Part shown: positions 58,592 to 64,000 of the stretch, in pieces
Position numbering within the stretch: position 1 is the stretch's first letter
Layout: the number at the start of each line of letters is the position of its first letter
NCBI GenBank assembly: GCA_003008705.1
Contig: PDUO01000001.1
Span: 744,001-808,000 of the forward strand
Origin: Pezicula radicicola
Lineage: Eukaryota > Ascomycota > Leotiomycetes > Helotiales > Dermateaceae
Length of the DNA stretch: 64,000 nt
Direction: 5' to 3'
The notes under the pieces: model-generated
What the model was told of the DNA's origin: nothing
The model's database searches: none
What the model saw: only the letters and a program-made list of their open reading frames with translations
Program-made: the position numbers and the translations under genes

Positions 58592-59910
58592 ATGGCAAGT
58601 TTCTTTGATCTCAAAGCACGCAAGGAGGCTGCAGCAGCAAATGGGGGGTCATCATCAAAAACTCCTCCTTCAAAAGAGAATACCAGACTCCAGCCATGGT
58701 ACGTTTTGATACGCTACTGTCTTCATTTTAAGTCAACTAACGTCCCCAAGGGTCGAGAAGTATCGGCCGAAGAACCTCAATGATGTCACAGCTCAAGACC
58801 ACACTATCACAGTTCTCCAGCGGACACTTCAGTCATCAAATGTACGATCTGCCATCCTTCGTACCATAGCGGGCCCCTCACTCACTGTTTCCCCAGCTTC
58901 CCCATATGCTCTTTTACGGTCCTCCAGGAACCGGTAAAACATCTACTGTTCTCGCGCTCGCAAAGGAGCTTTATGGGCCCGAACTCATCAAGACAAGAGT
59001 GCTGGAACTGAACGCTTCCGATGAACGTGGTATCAGTATCGTACGCGAAAAAGTCAAAGATTTTGCTCGAATGCAACTTTCGAACCCTTCCGCAGCATAC
59101 CGAGCACAATACCCTTGCCCGCCATACAAGATCATCATTCTGGACGAAGCGGATTCTATGACACAGGATGCACAAAGCGCGTTGAGACGAACAATGGAGA
59201 CATACAGCAAGATCACTCGCTTCTGTCTCATCTGCAATTATGTCACAAGAATTATTGATCCATTGGCTTCCAGATGCTCGAAATTTCGGTTCAAGAGTCT
59301 GGATCAAGGTAACGCACAAAAGAGAGTGGAAGAGATTGCCGAAAAGGAAGGCGTCAAATTGGAGGATGGTGCTGCCGAGGCATTGATCAAATGTAGTGAG
59401 GGTGATCTAAGGAAAGCCATAACCTTCTTGCAAAGTGCAGCGAGACTTGTGGGTGCTGTGGCTTTGAAGAACACCGAAGATGAGGATGCTATGGATGTTG
59501 ATGAAGCAGAGCCTAAGGTTGTCACAATCAAAAGCGTTGAAGACATTGCTGGTGTGATCCCTGGTGCAACGATAGACAAGTTGGTTCGTGCTATGCAGCC
59601 GCGAGGGAAAGGAGTCGTCTACGATGCTGTGGCCAAGGTTGTAACGGACATGGTTGCTGATGGATGGAGTGCTACTCAAGTTGTGTCACAGGTATTTCGT
59701 GTTATTTGCCCCATAAATATCGTTTACTTGACTAATTCTGCGCAGCTATACCAAGCTATTATATACAACGAAGCTATTCCCGATTCTGCCAAGAACAAGA
59801 TCGTAATGCTCTTCTCGGAATCCGATAAGCGTCTCGTTGACGGATCTGATGAGCACCTTACAATTCTTGACCTCTCTTTAAGAACTTCGAATATTATGGC
59901 TGGAGCTTAA
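58592..59910 (+). CDS. rfc2: Replication factor C subunit 2 (385 aa)
   Basis: CDS join(58592..58698, 58751..58841, 58897..59691, 59746..59910). The AAA+ clamp-loader features are [17 protein letters not shown] (Walker A), [11 protein letters not shown] (Walker B, DEAD box), [19 protein letters not shown] (the RFC box for this subunit) and SRC in [12 protein letters not shown] (sensor/arginine finger region). This composition matches yeast Rfc2/human RFC4, one of four small subunits that load PCNA onto primed DNA. An acidic loop ([14 protein letters not shown]) sits in the lid-collar linker. The N-terminus is a short disordered stretch before W-VEKYRPK. Confidence 0.95.
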
Positions 59911-62900
59911 TTGGAAGTACAACGAAACAGCATAATCGGCATAAGGTATTGAATTTGCATAGCATGGACCACGGTGGCGTTCACGGCGTTCCAGTGTAGT
60001 TGAGAATAAAAAGGATTCAGGATGAATCAGCAAAACTTAGTGAAGGGTATGTTTCGGACACGAAATAATTGTGCTGACCGAACAATCCGGATCCTAAGAT
60101 ACTTCACATATCAGAGCTAGTACCGGTATCTTACTGAAATAGGGCATTCCATTGTAGGGATATTTCCTTGACGTCGCAGCTAATAAGTAGAAACTGATAT
60201 GTCGAGAGTATGTTTGAACATGGGCACGCCAAGAATAATTGTAGGCGGCTGGTGTAGTTGGTAGTTAAATCTACTTTATATAAAGTACTGCCATACTGCT
60301 CGAGGATCCTACCTTGCGGACGCGGACGCGGCTTTCTGGCCTACGTTTGGTAGAGTGCTAGGGTTATTATTATTTGCATTTCATTATTACACTTGTGTTC
60401 TCCTTTTATCCTCAAATTTCGTCTCAACCGTTATCAGTACGGAGGTTCTTCCTATTGGGTTTGCATTCCCAGAAAGGCAGGCTATTCCTAGCTATAAGTT
60501 CTTCGCGCGGCATGTCGAATTCTTGCTCTTTCTTTAGTGACTGCACTATGCGATCCAAGATCCTGGAGCCCATCCAGGCATCATTTCTGCATGCTCAAGT
60601 CTTAGTGGAAGCGACGGTGGAGGCGAGCGATTCTAAAAGGACTTCTGTACTCGTTCACGCAACAACAACTGTCACTCAGACGTTTGCAAACTTCATTTGA
60701 ATATGGATCCTTGTTTACGTCCTGAATACTCGTCCTTGCTAGCCGCTAAAGCTTGCGAGCCACAGAGCGTTGCCGTACTTTTGGATATTTGCTTTGCAAA
60801 GAACGTGGCTTAGAGCACCTAAGACAATCTTGCTCGTACGAATGCGTCGCAACAAACTTCTCCAAACTTAATTTCTTTTGTCGAGCGGTTCGTTCCAGCC
60901 ATAGGATCATGGGTTCAAATTTCAAACACAGGTCTTCTAGTGAGGCTAGAACGCCGGGTGTGTTCGCATTGTGCGAAAGTCGTCCAATTGTCAAAGTCAA
61001 AACTTAAATGTTTGGCACTGAGGTGTAACGTTTAAATAAGCGATGGTACTGTACTACTGTCCCCCCCCTGAATTGAGGTTATTTTTTTTTGGCGGGCGTG
61101 GGGTGGGGTGGGATAGTAGAGGTAGTATCTGCCATTCGCCACAGCCCGAAATCCCCGGCTTGACCAGAAGCTTGGAACTACTCACAGGAAAGCAGTGTCA
61201 CTAGGAACACCCATGAGAAAAAAATTTAACCACATCCCGCCCCAACTTTCTAAGCTGATGAGAAGATGTGCGTTGGAAATTCAAGGCACGCAAACTGAAT
61301 AGATACAGCTGGTGAGCGAATGCTGGTCTGCTGTGCTAACTAAATAGTCTCGCTGATAGAGAGCCTCGGTAGACTGGTAGTGCAAAGTTGGAATCTAATT
61401 GTCGTACACTTCTACTTCTTTTTCCATGCTTCCTAATGTTCCGGCCTCCATGACCTGTGCAAAAAGTCGCGTTAATAACTATGGCCATGGAGCTAATTTT
61501 GGTAATTCTCCTAGAATGATGTAAATGGGCACTCGCCGCGAGTTCAGCACGAGCGGCCTGAGAGACCTAGCTCGAATCGTTCCAAGACAAGCAAAAAGTG
61601 TCCTTGCCACAAAAAGGTACCTTACGAACGGTACTGTACTACGTCGTTCTACGACCAAAGATCCATCTGGTTAACTAGGCACGTGCCAAGGTTGAGCATT
61701 ATTGCATCTGCCTCAGAGACATGGCCTTGTTCTGGGCCTCCGATACAAAACACTCACACGGACCTCACAACGGTCATGATTTCCCCAGTAAGGTGACCTC
61801 TCCGCAGTCCGCTGGAGATAAAATAGAGGGTACTCGTAAAGTAGCACGTACCATCTCCAGAAATACCTCGGACTTTTAATTGATCTGTGCACTATGCTGG
61901 ATTTGCGCACTGAGTGTTAACACAAGAGAAAGGTTTGGTTTAACGGCCTCTACGCAGTGATGCATTGGTATCAGAAACATTTGAGTGGAAATGCAATAGT
62001 TTCGCATCCACCATAGCCATGAGGTATATTATACCATTGCCCATATAGCGAGAAAACAAATTCCGAACGATTCCGAGAATTGTAAAAGGGAGATACTGGT
62101 AAATTAACCATAGATTTGTCACTCGCATAGGCACGAATCGGGGACCAGCCCTAAGCCCTGAGGCTGCTTGCTTTGAATGAAGGAGAGATGCTAATTGTAT
62201 TCCCTACCCATCCAGATTCTAAAGCGGGAATCTCAAATGCATCTTGTTCAAATGCCGTGCAAAATAGTTGCTGCATGGCCGCGATGTCCGTCCAATTCGG
62301 TACTTCCTGCCGGCCGCAGCCTCCGTCCTCTATCGTACAGAAGCGACTACCGGTACCGTTGAACAGTGCCCCCCGAAACCTTACTCCTCCGTACTTTCTG
62401 AGAGCTACGCACGCTGCAGCATTTCCTACAGCATGGTACTGCTGTATTGTACTCTAGCACGAGTGCTTAGATACTCACGGTACCGCCGGCTCAAAGAGAC
62501 TTGTTTTGAAACAGAAATACAGAAATACAGGAATACAGAAAGGTTTAGTGTCTTGTACGGAGGTAAAAGTCGTACGAAAATACATAGGATTGGAGGTCTA
62601 GGCCGTGGACTCGTCCAGACTACCCTACCTACTACTAAGACTGGGGGCTGAACTTCGTACTCATCTTGTTGAAGAACATGTCAAGTTCTTGGTACTCCCG
62701 TAATAATAACAAAGATGGGCAGGGTGGGGTTTGTCGGTCTCGTAGGTTCCCTGCAGTCCAGGGATTCACTCTGACTTGCCTCCGTTCCTACAAGCGAGCC
62801 ACGCTCCAGGTGCACACTTACAAGGCTTACAGACAGGGCCACAGGGGCAAGTACTGCGGGCAAAACTAAATCCGGACCATTTCTAGTGATTGATCAACTA

Positions 62901-64000
62901 GCCTGCACCTGTCAGGTTGTTAGCTCCATCAATGATCAGGCTGTCAAAAGGAGGAAGATCGCCATATCGCCATATCGCCATATCCACACCTCACTTCCCA
63001 TTCCCTTCATCAGTTTGGCTGCCCTGGCCCCGTTGCTTCTTTCAACCTTACGACGAAAGTACTCCACAAAACTAAATGGTAAGATGACACTTTTCCGGCC
63101 TTTTAGTGGTTGAGCTGAGGATTTGATTGCTTTGATTATTTGCTTTGTTGCTTTATGTTGCTTTGCCTCATAAAACAAGACCGCGAGACCAGGGGATGTA
63201 GTCCAGTACAGGGGAGCATAAGCTTCGCGCTGAAGAATTGACCTACACGCCCAATCAAACCCCCAAGGCCCCGCAGTCGGGCTCCTTTTCCGCCTGCCCG
63301 TGAAAGACCGGCCTTGCCGAGATCCCTCTTTGTTCATCTTGTTCCTCTTGCCTTTGCCTTGCCTTTGCCTTGCCCGTGAGCCCGTTTGTGTTACCTTACT
63401 TTTGGGTCGCAACGTGAGCCGTGTCTGCTTGGTTTTTGTTTTACATAGCGTGTGATCAACCCTTGCGTTTACCTCAAGTCACACTACTATTTCCAGTAAG
63501 GGCAGACTTGGGGGCCGTCGAGCGGAAAGAGTAATGTTATGGCCATAATCGGATGTGTGACGGGTACCTATGCATGACGGCGCACTCGGGGAGCCTCACT
63601 TCACTCCTTCAGCTTCCGCGAACTCCATCTCACTGTGTTATTGGCAGGTCGGGACTCATCTGGTTTGTGCGGCGTTCTTCCGCCTGGGAGTGATGTGGGC
63701 TGAGGACTTTTATGGTGGGGTATAAATTCCTCTTTTTATGCAACCTCTACCCATCTAAGAAAGAGGGGCAGCAAGCAAGCAAGAAAATCAAGGGCCGTGC
63801 CGTCTGTATAGCAAAGCCAGCTATTACCATTAGACCACTACTGCAGGAGGAGAAAAATCAACATTATGCTATTTCTAGCTGAGTGGTGAGGATCAACAAT
63901 TTCAATTCAACAGTTTCCTGCGCAGCTTGGTATGCATAGCGCCCGCAAGCCTCCAAGGAAAGAGAAGTCTGCCGTTAACCCATATGCCTGAGCCCTCCAA
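59911..64000. other. 4-kb stretch without a supported gene
   Basis: No frame here shows a family. It holds TACTGTAC/GGTACC clusters at 61043-61060, 61612-61650 and 62338-62470, a CCCCCCC/T8 run at 61061-61090, short tandem repeats CGCCATAT (62961-62986) and TTGCC-TTTGCC (63350-63376), and a TATAAA box at 63720-63727 that may serve a gene to the right of the window. Two tRNA-like segments were examined and rejected. Confidence 0.5.

Noticed and set aside
60875..60945. tRNA-like segment on the plus strand (GTCGAGCGGTT ... GGGTTCAAATTTC)
   Set aside because: The T-stem and acceptor stem do not pair; probably chance or a decayed copy.
63776..63845. tRNA-like segment on the minus strand (TGGTCTAATGGTAAT followed by a 5-bp stem ATAGC/GCTAT with a 7-nt loop)
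   Set aside because: The A-box is good but position 33 is not T, there is no GGTTCGA-type B-box or T-arm and no acceptor pairing; at most a relic.
1..64000. CRISPR array, rRNA operon, biosynthetic or defence gene cluster
   Set aside because: No spaced direct repeats of CRISPR type, no rRNA sequence and no clustering of pathway genes; genome type is eukaryotic.

Overview
This window looks like nuclear DNA from a filamentous ascomycete (Pezizomycotina, possibly Leotiomycetes; the class is only a guess from overall impression). The reasons are short introns of about 50-100 bp with GTANGT donors and CAG/TAG acceptors, single genes on alternating strands with no operons, and a typical fungal housekeeping set. 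About 20 protein genes are supportable. Most exon structures below were rebuilt by hand from splice sites, reading phase and family conservation.

Layout. 1-3140 has no convincing gene but holds a 17-bp minisatellite. 3141-6346 (-) is an F-box-type protein. 8.5-14.2 kb is dense: PKR1-like V-ATPase assembly factor, SmD1, the eRF1 methyltransferase MTQ2, the complex II assembly factor SDHAF3, a small orphan ORF and a TauD-type dioxygenase. 14.7-23.4 kb carries a DEAH-box rRNA-processing helicase, ERV46 and a Sel1-repeat Nif1-like protein. 24.37-25.71 kb is a near-intact Tc1-type transposon with matching terminal inverted repeats and TA target duplications. A WD40 protein follows (26.8-29.4 kb). 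29.4-47.2 kb is a gene-poor, AT-rich stretch with scattered genes: a GPI-anchored Cu-only SOD-like protein, a 78-aa ORF with an internal repeat, an RNase H, methylmalonate-semialdehyde dehydrogenase and two divergent C2H2 zinc-finger genes. 47.2-53.9 kb is dense again: SEC20 ending in KDEL, mitochondrial ribosomal protein mL53, inorganic pyrophosphatase, DUS2 and a Ctr copper transporter. After another AT-rich gap come an FMO-like monooxygenase and RFC2. 59.9-64 kb has no gene I can support.

The genes serve unrelated core functions (splicing, translation termination, respiration, vesicle traffic, DNA replication, tRNA modification, copper uptake), so there is no biosynthetic or defence cluster. 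Shared organisation is limited to divergent pairs with short intergenic gaps: MTQ2/SDHAF3 (184 bp), SEC20/mL53 (290 bp), pyrophosphatase/DUS2, RNase H/MMSDH, FMO/RFC2.

The most interesting unexplained signals are (1) a dispersed degenerate motif, roughly AGTNAGTTACTCAAATCAAGT, found at about eight loci and confined to AT-rich gaps; (2) a 104-codon in-frame, ATG-started extension upstream of the pyrophosphatase that resembles a mitochondrial presequence; (3) recurrent TACTGTAC/GGTACC clusters between genes; and (4) the 78-aa protein built from a duplicated ~33-residue unit.
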